Part shown: positions 1-6,578 of the stretch, piece after piece
Layout: each line of letters starts with the position of its first letter
Numbering within the stretch: the first letter of the stretch is position 1
NCBI GenBank assembly: GCA_017380355.1
Contig: JAFOED010000042.1
Coordinates: 1 to 9,349, forward strand
Direction of reading: 5' to 3'
Length of the DNA: 9,349 nt
Source of the DNA: Ruminococcus sp.
GTDB lineage: Bacteria > Bacillota > Clostridia > Oscillospirales > Acutalibacteraceae
Translations under genes and position numbers: made by a program
Notes under the pieces: generated by a model
The model's input: the letters and a program-made list of their open reading frames with translations, nothing else
Database searches by the model: none
What the model was told of the DNA's origin: nothing

Positions 1-287
1 GAACCTGCCATGTAAGAGAGACCTTCGCTCTTCAATGAAATACCAGGTGAAGATGAAGATGTCATAACACGCTTACCGGTTGACGCAACGCCGTATACCA
101 TATTGATAGCAGCAACTTCACTTTCAGCCTGTAAGAAGCAACCGCCGATTTTAGGCATTTTCTTTGCCATATAAGCAGCGATTTCTGTCTGTGGAGTAAT
201 AGGATAACCGAAGTAGTGCTTACAACCAGCTAAAATCGCAGCCTCTGCAATAGCTTCGTTACCTTTCATCAAAACTTTATCTGCCAT
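1..287 (-). CDS. vorB: 2-oxoacid:ferredoxin oxidoreductase alpha subunit, VorB-like (partial, N-terminal 95 residues)
   Basis: This is the N-terminal part of the alpha subunit of a ferredoxin-dependent 2-oxoacid oxidoreductase; it runs off the left edge. The family interconverts a 2-oxoacid + CoA + oxidised ferredoxin with acyl-CoA + CO2 + reduced ferredoxin in the cytoplasm. The translation starts [17 protein letters not shown] and contains GYPITPQTE at about residues 27-35, AESEVAAIN around 54-62 and [15 protein letters not shown] near 76-90, all typical of this subunit in the VorB/KorA group. I chose the ATG at 285-287 because it lies four bases after the ferredoxin stop, with an AGAGGTGA ribosome site overlapping the end of that gene, so the two are translationally linked. 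The valine T-box upstream and the ferredoxin-alpha gene order favour 3-methyl-2-oxobutanoate (VOR) over 2-oxoglutarate as substrate; this is inference. The beta and gamma subunits would be expected beyond the edge. Confidence 0.88.
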   Translation of the reverse strand, partial: MADKVLMKGNEAIAEAAILAGCKHYFGYPITPQTEIAAYMAKKMPKIGGCFLQAESEVAAINMVYGVASTGKRVMTSSSSPGISLKSEGLSYMAG

Positions 288-291
288 AATC

Positions 292-498
292 TCACCTCTC
301 TACCTTAATTACGCAGTCAGGACACATTGTTGCACAGAAAGCACAACCAATACAGCTGCTCTCATCAGTGATAACAGCAGGATGATGTCCCTTTTTGTTG
401 ATTTCGTCTTTTGCAAGGATGAGCAAGTTCTTCGGACACGCCTGTACGCACAGTCCGCAACCCTTGCAGTTGTCTGTTTTAAAAGTTAATTTAGCCAT
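292..498 (-). CDS. vorD: 2x[4Fe-4S] ferredoxin subunit of 2-oxoacid:ferredoxin oxidoreductase (VorD/KorD-like)
   Basis: This is a 68-residue ferredoxin-type subunit that carries electrons between the oxidoreductase and cellular ferredoxin. Two CxxCxxCxxxCP motifs are visible: Cys 11, 14, 17, 21 ([12 protein letters not shown]) and Cys 49, 52, 55, 59 ([12 protein letters not shown]). They are separated by a short insert of about 28 residues, as in the delta subunit of four-subunit VOR/KGOR enzymes. An extra Cys62 follows the second motif. The start is supported by a GGGAGAG ribosome site 7-13 bases upstream. The gene lies 33 bp after the P-loop ATPase and its stop is only four bases before the alpha-subunit ATG, so it is clearly part of the same operon. 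It could be called KorD; the Val-specific leader upstream is the reason to prefer VorD. Confidence 0.88.
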   Translation of the reverse strand: MAKLTFKTDNCKGCGLCVQACPKNLLILAKDEINKKGHHPAVITDESSCIGCAFCATMCPDCVIKVER

Positions 499-531
499 TA
501 AAACTCTCCCTTTCCTTATAGTTTCTTTGTC

Positions 532-1197
532 TTATACAGGTCTTGCCTGAAGACTCAGTGGCAAGAGATTTTCAATCTTGTCGCATAAGTCATTATATAT
601 GCTTTCTTCTACCGTTGTATACACAAGCGGAAGGTTAGTAAGCTTTGCTACCTCGTTAGCATACTCAACAGAGCTTATAACATCATCAGGTGTTGTCACA
701 GCGCCTAAATTAGAGTTGTTGATAATACCTGTGAAGTTAATGTGAGAAGCGATTTCAATCTCACGCATAACTTCAAAAGTCGACTGTGCATCTCGTGTGA
801 GTGGTCTGTAGCAGTTGATTACAAGATACATCTCATAATCGTTTTCTTCTTTTATTTTTGGGGCTAAACGACCAAGTGCAAGTGCGCCTCTGTCGTCACC
901 GCCGACATCTATGATAACAGAAAGCTCTTTATCATCAGTGATAGCGTACATATCCTGCGGTAATGCAGGAATGTCAACGTTGGAATTTGCAAACTGAGAT
1001 ACGATAAGTCGTATGCCGTTGTCTTCAAATTCACCACTTGAATCTTTTGTACGGAAGTACGGATTAACTATATCAAGGTCAGCAACCGCTACGTTATCGC
1101 GCTGTTTTCTAAGCTCGAGCGCCATATTAACCGCAACGTTTGTTTTACCGCTTCCGTAATGTCCGCACAAAAGCGTGATTCTCTTAAATTCTTTCAT
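532..1197 (-). CDS. small P-loop ATPase of the MinD/CobQ-like (SIMIBI) type, function unknown
   Basis: This is a 221-residue cytoplasmic nucleotide-binding protein. It shows a Walker A motif GHYGSGKTN at residues 12-20, a following ADLDIVNPYFRT segment at 39-50 that resembles the switch region of MinD/ParA/CobQ-type ATPases, and a Walker B-like strand SVIIDVGGDDRG at 93-104. A late INNSNLG at 159-165 is positioned like a base-specificity loop. No membrane segment, DNA-binding domain or cysteine cluster is visible. It sits between a branched-chain acyl-CoA synthetase and the VOR subunits, 23 bp after one and 33 bp before the other, so it is almost certainly co-transcribed. The ribosome site before the ATG at 1197 is poor (AACAG only), which suggests translational coupling. 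A role in maturing or loading the oxidoreductase is possible, but nothing in the sequence proves it. Confidence 0.8.
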   Translation of the reverse strand: MKEFKRITLLCGHYGSGKTNVAVNMALELRKQRDNVAVADLDIVNPYFRTKDSSGEFEDNGIRLIVSQFANSNVDIPALPQDMYAITDDKELSVIIDVGGDDRGALALGRLAPKIKEENDYEMYLVINCYRPLTRDAQSTFEVMREIEIASHINFTGIINNSNLGAVTTPDDVISSVEYANEVAKLTNLPLVYTTVEESIYNDLCDKIENLLPLSLQARPV

Positions 1198-1220
1198 AAC
1201 TGTTGTATATATAGCTTAAA

Positions 1221-3508
1221 TTAAAGCTTATTTCTCTGGATTTTGCCGCTGACAGTTTTAGGAAGTTCATCTCTGAACACAACAAGTCGTGGATACTTGT
1301 ACGGAGCTGTACGGCTCTTAACGTATGACTGAATTTCTTTCTTCAGTGCTTCACTTGCCTCTGTGCCCTTAGTAAGAACGATAGAAGCCTTGACAATCTG
1401 ACCTCTGACTTCGTCAGGAGCAGCAGAAACACCGCACTCGAGTACGTATGGAAGCTCCATAATAACAGACTCGATTTCGAAAGGTCCGATACGATAGCCT
1501 GAGCTCTTGATAACGTCGTCAACACGACCTTCGTAGAAGAAGAAGCCGTCCTCATCACGCCACGCAACGTCGCCTGTGTGATAAATTCCGTCGTGCATAA
1601 CTTCTCTTGTCTTCTCTTCGTCGCCGTAGTAGCCAACAAACAGACCGCATGGGTGACCGTTCTTGAGGTTAACAACAATCTCACCAGGCTCACCGTCAGG
1701 TACTTCGTTGCCATCAGCATCAACAAGCTGTACGTCGTAGATAGGAGCAGGCTTGCCCATAGAGCCGATTTTGTGCTTAGCGCCTGTCATATTACCAACA
1801 ATCATTGTACTCTCTGTCTGACCGAAGCCTTCGATAATCTGAAGTCCTGTAGCATTCTCAAACTGACGATAAACCTCAGGGTTTAACGCTTCACCAGCAG
1901 TAGTCATATGCTGTACGGATGAGAAGTCGTATTTTGAAATATCCTGCTTTACCATCATTCGAAGCATTGTAGGTGGAGCACAGAAAGTAGTAATCTTGTA
2001 TTTAGCGAACATCGGCAGAATATCTGCTGCGTCGAAACGGTCGAAGTCGTAAACGAATGTTGCTGCTTCGCACAGCCACTGACCATAGAGCTTGCCCCAC
2101 ATAGCCTTAGCCCAACCTGTGTCGGAAATTGTGTAGTGCAGACCCTCAGGGTCAACATTGTGCCAGTATTTCGCTGTATGGAAGTGACCGAGCGGATAGC
2201 GGTAGTTATGAGCCGCAATCTTAGGATAACCTGAAGTACCTGATGTAAAGTACATAAGCATAAGGTCATCACCGCACGGAGCATCTTCTGTTCTGTTGTA
2301 GTGTGTAGAATAAAGTGTGTATTCCTCATCGAAGGTACGCCAGCCGTCCTTTGTACCGTTAACGATGAGCTTATTTTGAGTCCGTCGTAATCCTTAGACG
2401 CAATATCAACCTGATCTGCAACACCGTCGTCAGCAGTACAGATAACAGTGTTGATACCAGCACTCTTTAATCTGTACTCAAGGTCGTGCGCCTGAAGCTG
2501 GTTAGGAGCTGGAATAGCAACAGCGCCGAGTTTGTTAAGACCAATCATAGCGAACCAGAACTGGTAGTGACGCTTTAAGATAAGCATAACCCTGTCGCCC
2601 TTCTTGATACCTAAAGACTTGAAGTAGTTAGCACACTGAGCTGATGCTTTCTTGATATCCTTGAAAGTGAATCTGCGCTCTGTGTGGTCTTTCGAAATGT
2701 GAAGCATCGCAAGCTTATCTGGCTTTTTGTCAGCGAGTGCGTCAACCAAGTCGAAAGCAAAGTTGAATTTATCAGTATTTTTGAACTTGATTGATGTAGG
2801 GGTACCCTTTTCGTTCTCCTCAACATCAACAAACTGCTTGTAAATACGGTCGCTCTCGTGTTTACGTGGGCTGTGCTTGATTTCCACAAGCTTGCCGCTT
2901 GAGAGCTCAGGGATTTCCTCACCTGTAGGATTTAATACGATAGCGTAGAACACGCAGTCCTTGCCATTTACAGCAATCATACCGTGTGGTTTATCAGAGT
3001 CAAAGTAGATAGAGTCGCCAGGGCCTAAAATCTCCTTGTGCTCACCTACCTGAACCATAAGGTTACCTTCAATTACAATGTCAAGCTCCTGACCCTCGTG
3101 GGTTGTAAGCTCGATGTCGCGCTGCTGAGCTTCTTCGTCGTAAACAGAACGAACGTAAAGTGGCTCTGCAATACGATTCTGGAATGCGTAAGCGAGGTTA
3201 AAGTAAGTCATACCGTGTGCCTGAGCAACCTTCTGACCAAAACCTGAACGTGTCACACAATAATTCTTAAGGTTAGGTGAATAACCCTCGATAATATCAG
3301 TAACGTTTACAGAAAGTGCCATCGCACAGCGATAAATAAACGCAAAGTTTAAGTCGCTTTTACCTGCTTCACAATCGAGATATTCGTCTACTGTAACGTC
3401 AGTTTTTAAAGCCATCTGCTCAACACTGAGATTCTGGATTTCTCTTAGCTCCCTGATTCTGGCAGCCATTTCCTGAATTTTGTAATCAAGACCTGAAATT
3501 TGTTTCAT
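1221..3508 (-). pseudogene. HTH-cupin-acyl-CoA synthetase (MACS-like, AMP-forming), interrupted by a one-base frameshift
   Basis: This is a paralogue of the intact synthetase at 3859-6129. It would be about 762 residues if the frame were whole. Order of domains: XRE-type HTH about 12-75, cupin about 135-192, AMP-binding/acyl-CoA synthetase from about 245 to the end. The first frame is good to residue 378 (ends DYDGLK); homology then continues in the -1 frame (KLIVNG..., then MLMYFTSGTSGYPK with the A3 phosphate loop, GFGQTES, YHTGD, GRVDDVIKSSGYRIGPFEIES and the C-terminal catalytic PKTVSGK). The break is at an A-run (plus 2374-2377, TTTT); adding one A restores CTC AAA AAT AAG and the paralogue's spacing. 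Start: ATG at 3508 with AAGGAGT seven bases upstream. Predicted substrate: a branched short-chain acid such as isobutyrate, inferred from the Val T-box and downstream VOR genes. Recent decay, a sequencing error in the homopolymer, or a functional split are all open. Confidence 0.85.
2374..2377 (-). other. frameshift site in a homopolymer run
   Basis: The run of four A (minus strand) after codon 378 (AAA) of the first synthetase is where homology to the paralogue jumps to the -1 frame. A fifth A would give Leu-Lys-Asn-Lys-Leu-Ile, matching Leu-Lys-Thr-Lys-Ile-Leu in the paralogue. No classical X-XXY-YYZ slippery heptamer in the right phase is present: the base before AAA is C, so a tandem -1 slip would break pairing. 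This makes a one-base deletion or a base-calling error more likely than programmed frameshifting. Confidence 0.75.
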
Positions 3509-3536
3509 AATAAAAACTCCTTGTTTCGTCAGGACG

Positions 3537-3576
3537 AAAAAAGCACCCGTCCCAAAGTTATCTTTGAGACGAGCGC
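3537..3576 (-). terminator. conditional terminator of the valine T-box
   Basis: On the minus strand a long hairpin, with arms GCGCTCGTCTCAAAG and CTTTGGGACGGGTGC around an ATAA loop, is followed by six T. The 15 pairs include a few G-U. It lies directly after the T-box core, so it is the terminator alternative to the antiterminator, ending 29 bp before the synthetase ATG. Confidence 0.9.
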
Positions 3577-3801
3577 ATAAAAATCACCCGCGGTACCACT
3601 CAAATTGCGATACAATCGCCACTCTCGAAGTCTAACAACTTCTATGCATTCACGCAGCAATCACGGAGAGGTTCTACTAACTAAAAAGCGTTCTTCCTCT
3701 CGGCTCAGAAGCTACAAACACAGAAGCTGTATTCCGACGACTCACACCAACCGTCGTCTCTCTGAAGGTCATACTAATGCGTACTCTTCGTCATAGCCTT
3801 T
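3537..3801 (-). promoter_or_regulatory. T-box leader, specifier read as GUA (valine)
   Basis: This tRNA-sensing leader sits upstream of the frameshifted synthetase and VOR genes. Stem I is closed by GGCT (3795-3798) and AGCC (3702-3705), with a K-turn-like ATGACGAAG opposite CTTCTGAG. The AGTA loop strand, the AGAGAG bulge and the distal GGTTGGTGTGA loop are all recognisable. In the specifier loop the seven bases before CTTC are TTTGTAG, putting codon GTA (3713-3715) ahead of a purine, as expected for pairing with the tRNA-Val anticodon and U33. A GAGAGG/CCTCTC stem II follows. The T-box core GAGTGGTACCGCG has the bulge UGGU at 3595-3598, which suits a tRNA with discriminator A, as tRNA-Val has. 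The terminator at 3537-3576 is the default fold. Uncharged tRNA-Val should allow read-through. Class assignment is very secure; the specifier reading is by eye. Confidence 0.93.
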
Positions 3802-3815
3802 AAAATATTTAGGTT

Positions 3816-3844
3816 ATACTACCATATTTTTTCAAAGATGTCAA
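3816..3844 (-). promoter_or_regulatory. sigma-A promoter of the Val T-box unit
   Basis: On the minus strand TTGACA (3839-3844) is separated by 17 bp from TAGTAT (3816-3821). The start of transcription would be near 3809, just ahead of stem I. It lies about 15 bp after the stop of the upstream synthetase, and no separate terminator for that gene is visible between the two. Confidence 0.85.
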
Positions 3845-3858
3845 GATTTTATCGATAT

Positions 3859-6129
3859 TTACAGCTTATTTCTCTGGATTTTTCCGCTGATTGTCTTAGG
3901 AAGTTCATCTCTGAACACAACAATACGCGGATATTTATACGGAGCTGTACGGCTCTTAACGTACGACTGAATCTCTTTTTTCAGCTCTTCACTAGGGTTT
4001 GTGCCCTTTGTCAGCACGATTGAGGCCTTGACTATCTGTCCTCTTACTTCGTCAGGTTCAGCTGAAACACCGCACTCAAGAACGTATGGAAGTTCCATGA
4101 TAACAGACTCGATTTCGAAAGGTCCGATACGATAGCCTGAGCTCTTGATAACGTCGTCAACTCGACCTACATACCATAAGAATCCGTCCTCATCACGCCA
4201 CGCTGTGTCGCCTGTGTGATAGTAGCCGTCGTGGTAAACTTCCTTTGTCTTTTCTTCATCGTTGTAGTAGCCAAGGAAAAGACCACACGGAACTTTGTCC
4301 TGAGTTTTGATACAGATTTCGCCTGCTTCACCGTCAGGAACTTCGTTTCCGTCAGGGTCTAAGAGGTAAATATCATAAAGTGGTACAGGCTTACCCATAG
4401 AACCGAGCTTAGAAGTCTCGCCGATAAGGTTTGCGATAGAAAGAGTTGTTTCTGTCTGACCGAAACCTTCTTTGAGTTTGAGTCCTGTTGACTTCTTAAA
4501 CTGCTTGTAAACCTCAGGGTTAAGCGCTTCACCTGCGGTGGTTGCACGCTTAACTGAAGAAAAATCGTATTTTGAAAGGTCCTGCTTAATCATCATTCTG
4601 AGCATTGTAGGCGGTGCACAGAAAGTAGTGATTCCGTACTGCGCAAACATAGGAAGAATATCAGACGCGTCAAAACGGTCGAAGTCGTATGTAAATACTG
4701 CACCTTCAGAAAGCCACTGTCCGTAGAGCTTACCCCACAGAGCTTTACCCCAACCGGTGTCTGAGATAGTAAAGTGGAGTCCGTCAGCAGACACTCCGTG
4801 CCAGTACTTCGCAGTGATAAAATGACCAAGCGGATATTTGTAAGAATGGAGTGCGATTTTAGGATAACCTGTAGTGCCTGATGTAAAGAACATAAGCATC
4901 GGGTCATCACCGCACGATGTGTCTTCGTTTCTGTAGTAATGTGCTGAGAAGAGGTCAATTCCCTCATCAAAGTTGTGCCATGAATCTCTCTCGCCGCCAA
5001 CTAAAATTTTAGTCTTTAATGTAGGAGATTTCTCCTGTGCTGCGTCTACCTGATGTGATACATCACCGTCAGCAGTACAAACGATTGCACTTACACCTGC
5101 AGCGTTAAAGCGATATTCAAAGTCGTGCGCCTGAAGCTGGTTAGTCGCAGGAATAGCGATAGCACCGAGCTTGTGCAGACCTAAAATAGCAAACCAGAAC
5201 TGATAATGACGTTTTAAAACAAGCATAACTCTGTCGCCTTTTTTGATGCCTAAAGACTTAAAGTAGTTTGCTGCCTGTGCAGATTTACGCTTCATATCGT
5301 TGAAAGTAAATCTTTTCTCGTTTTTATTAACGTCAATGTGAATCATCGCGAGCTTATCAGGATTTTTCTTCGCGATAGCGTCCACAGTATCAAAAGCAAA
5401 GTTATATTTGTCTTCGTTTTCGAAGTCGATAGCCTGAAGACAACCGTTTGAGTCAACTGTTGTCTTGATAAACTCTTCACACAAGAGCTTTGCTTCTTTA
5501 ACTTCGTTGTGTGACATAAGAGTATCGCGGATTATATCTTCAGACTCATTTTCACCCGGAAGTACAACAGCTAAGAACTGACAGTCCTCACCGTCAACAG
5601 CAATCATGCCGTGAGGAGATGAAGAGTTATAGTAGATAGAGTCGCCCTCAGAAAGATATTCGATATTGTCACCAACCTGAATCTTCAGTCTACCCTTTAA
5701 AATAAAGTTAAACTCCTGACCGGAGTGCTTAACAAGGTGGATAGGCTTATCCTGAAGCTCCTGAGAATACTGATATGTTACAAAATAAGGTTCTGAAATC
5801 TTCTTTCTAAACCACGGAGCAAGGTTCTGTACAACAATGCCGTCTTCTTTAGCTGTTTGCTGACCCTGACCCTTTCTTGTTACTGTATAGGATGAAAGCA
5901 AAGCGCTCTTACCTTCAAGCAAATCAGAAATGCCAATACCAAAAGCAAGCGAACATTTGTGAATAAAAGTAAACGGGAAGTCGAGCTTACCGGACTCAAA
6001 GTCGCGGTACTCTTCAACGCTTACTTCAGTTTTCTTCGCCATATCCTCCGGTGTGAAACCGAAGATTTCGCGCATTTCTTTAATTCGTACGGCAACCTCC
6101 AGAAGCTTTTCTGTTTGAACCTGAGCCAT
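3859..6129 (-). CDS. HTH-cupin-acyl-CoA synthetase fusion (MACS-like, AMP-forming), intact
   Basis: This 756-residue cytoplasmic enzyme is predicted to turn a short or branched carboxylic acid + ATP + CoA into acyl-CoA + AMP + PPi. Order of domains: XRE-type HTH about 8-70 (FTPEDMAKKTEVSVEEYRDFESGK), cupin about 136-190 (GQEFNFILKGRLKIQVGD... SSSPHGMIAV), AMP-binding domain about 240-756. Adenylation motifs: FFTSGTTGYPK 414-424, GFGQTET 555-561, YHTGD 637-641, GRVDD 655-659, GYRIGPFEIES 665-675, and PKTISGK with catalytic Lys750. GYRIGPFEIE is characteristic of acetyl-/medium-chain acyl-CoA synthetases. The usual MACS is about 550 residues; the extra 200 are the regulator-like front. I chose ATG 6127-6129 rather than an upstream in-frame ATG because AAGGAGG (6137-6143) is optimally spaced before it. 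The Ile T-box suggests 2-methylbutyrate as substrate (inference). HTH and cupin may sense the acid or acyl-CoA, bind DNA, or be purely structural. Confidence 0.9.
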   Translation of the reverse strand: MAQVQTEKLLEVAVRIKEMREIFGFTPEDMAKKTEVSVEEYRDFESGKLDFPFTFIHKCSLAFGIGISDLLEGKSALLSSYTVTRKGQGQQTAKEDGIVVQNLAPWFRKKISEPYFVTYQYSQELQDKPIHLVKHSGQEFNFILKGRLKIQVGDNIEYLSEGDSIYYNSSSPHGMIAVDGEDCQFLAVVLPGENESEDIIRDTLMSHNEVKEAKLLCEEFIKTTVDSNGCLQAIDFENEDKYNFAFDTVDAIAKKNPDKLAMIHIDVNKNEKRFTFNDMKRKSAQAANYFKSLGIKKGDRVMLVLKRHYQFWFAILGLHKLGAIAIPATNQLQAHDFEYRFNAAGVSAIVCTADGDVSHQVDAAQEKSPTLKTKILVGGERDSWHNFDEGIDLFSAHYYRNEDTSCGDDPMLMFFTSGTTGYPKIALHSYKYPLGHFITAKYWHGVSADGLHFTISDTGWGKALWGKLYGQWLSEGAVFTYDFDRFDASDILPMFAQYGITTFCAPPTMLRMMIKQDLSKYDFSSVKRATTAGEALNPEVYKQFKKSTGLKLKEGFGQTETTLSIANLIGETSKLGSMGKPVPLYDIYLLDPDGNEVPDGEAGEICIKTQDKVPCGLFLGYYNDEEKTKEVYHDGYYHTGDTAWRDEDGFLWYVGRVDDVIKSSGYRIGPFEIESVIMELPYVLECGVSAEPDEVRGQIVKASIVLTKGTNPSEELKKEIQSYVKSRTAPYKYPRIVVFRDELPKTISGKIQRNKL

Positions 6130-6168
6130 AACGATTCCTCCTTCAGGAAAATATACTTGCAAAATAAT

Positions 6169-6202
6169 AAAAAACCCGTCTCAAAGAAACTTTGAGACGG
6201 GT
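6169..6202 (-). terminator. conditional terminator of the isoleucine T-box
   Basis: A perfect 13-bp hairpin on the minus strand, ACCCGTCTCAAAG and CTTTGAGACGGGT around a three-base loop, is followed immediately by a T-tract. It is placed right after the T-box core and about 40 bp ahead of the synthetase ATG. Confidence 0.93.
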
Positions 6203-6428
6203 GTAAAATACACTCGCGGTACCACTCAAATTGCAGATGAAAATCTGCCACTCTCGGAATCCAACAATTCCTATGCCTTTACGCAGCAATCACGGAAGGC
6301 GTCTACTGACTTTCGTGTTCGGGCCTTCGGCTCAGAAGTGATAGGCACTATAAACATCCGTTATCGGTTCACACCATCCACCGACTCTCTTAAAACAAAC
6401 ATTTAAAGCCGTCTTCGTCACAGCCTTT
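6169..6428 (-). promoter_or_regulatory. T-box leader, specifier read as AUC (isoleucine)
   Basis: This tRNA-sensing leader controls the intact synthetase. Stem I is closed by GGCT (6422-6425) and AGCC (6329-6332), with GTGACGAAG opposite CTTCTGAG, an AGAGAG bulge and the distal loop GGATGGTGTGAACC. The seven bases before CTTC are CCTATCA, giving ATC (6340-6342) followed by A, in exactly the same position as GTA in the neighbouring leader. Stem II is GAAGGC/GCCTTC, and the conserved CCGTGATTGCTGCGT pseudoknot stretch follows. The core GAGTGGTACCGCG has its UGGU bulge at 6221-6224, matching a discriminator-A tRNA such as tRNA-Ile. Uncharged tRNA-Ile should prevent termination and raise expression. 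T-box identity is near certain; the codon reading depends on hand folding. Confidence 0.93.
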
Positions 6429-6441
6429 ATATTTTTTGTAA

Positions 6442-6470
6442 AGTTTATCACTTTAAATCGTACTTGTCAA
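6442..6470 (-). promoter_or_regulatory. sigma-A promoter of the Ile T-box unit
   Basis: On the minus strand a consensus TTGACA (6465-6470) is separated by 17 bp from TAAACT (6442-6447). Transcription would start around 6435, shortly before stem I of the T-box. It is divergent from the promoter of the PAP2 gene, about 50 bp away. Confidence 0.85.
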
Positions 6471-6521
6471 GAATTTATAAGAGATTTTTTGCATTTTACG
6501 CACAAAAAATCAATTTACTAC

Positions 6522-6550
6522 TACACAAACAGCGATTTTTGTGTTATGAT
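6522..6550 (+). promoter_or_regulatory. probable promoter of the PAP2 gene
   Basis: TATGAT (6545-6550) is a five-of-six -10 element, with TACACA (6522-6527, four of six) 17 bp upstream. The predicted start lies about 20 bp ahead of the PAP2 ribosome site. The -35 is weak, so confidence is moderate. Confidence 0.55.
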
Positions 6551-6578
6551 ACATATATATTATGTTAAGGAGCTAAAT

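Noticed and set aside
2368..2385. Programmed -1 frameshifting in the first synthetase
   Set aside because: The sequence CTC AAA ATA lacks a correct slippery heptamer and I saw no obvious stimulatory structure; a deleted A explains it more simply.
3605..4023. Open frames on the plus strand across the T-box leader and the synthetase end (3605-3796, 3838-4023)
   Set aside because: They lie opposite structured RNA or the conserved coding strand of the synthetase, have no ribosome site, and their translations look like nonsense.
4359..5000. Minus-strand frames inside the synthetase (4359-4547, 4593-5000) and similar ones at 1343-1726 and 2611-2922
   Set aside because: They are shadows in other frames of the synthetase genes; the conserved motifs lie in the main frame.
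6338..6344. Tyr (TAT) reading of the specifier in the second T-box
   Set aside because: TAT would be followed by C rather than a purine and would be out of register with the neighbouring leader; ATC followed by A fits both criteria.
6489..6578. N-terminal extension of the PAP2 protein by 30 residues
   Set aside because: The extension covers the promoter region, has no ribosome site, and an AAGGAG site stands just ahead of the internal ATG at 6579.
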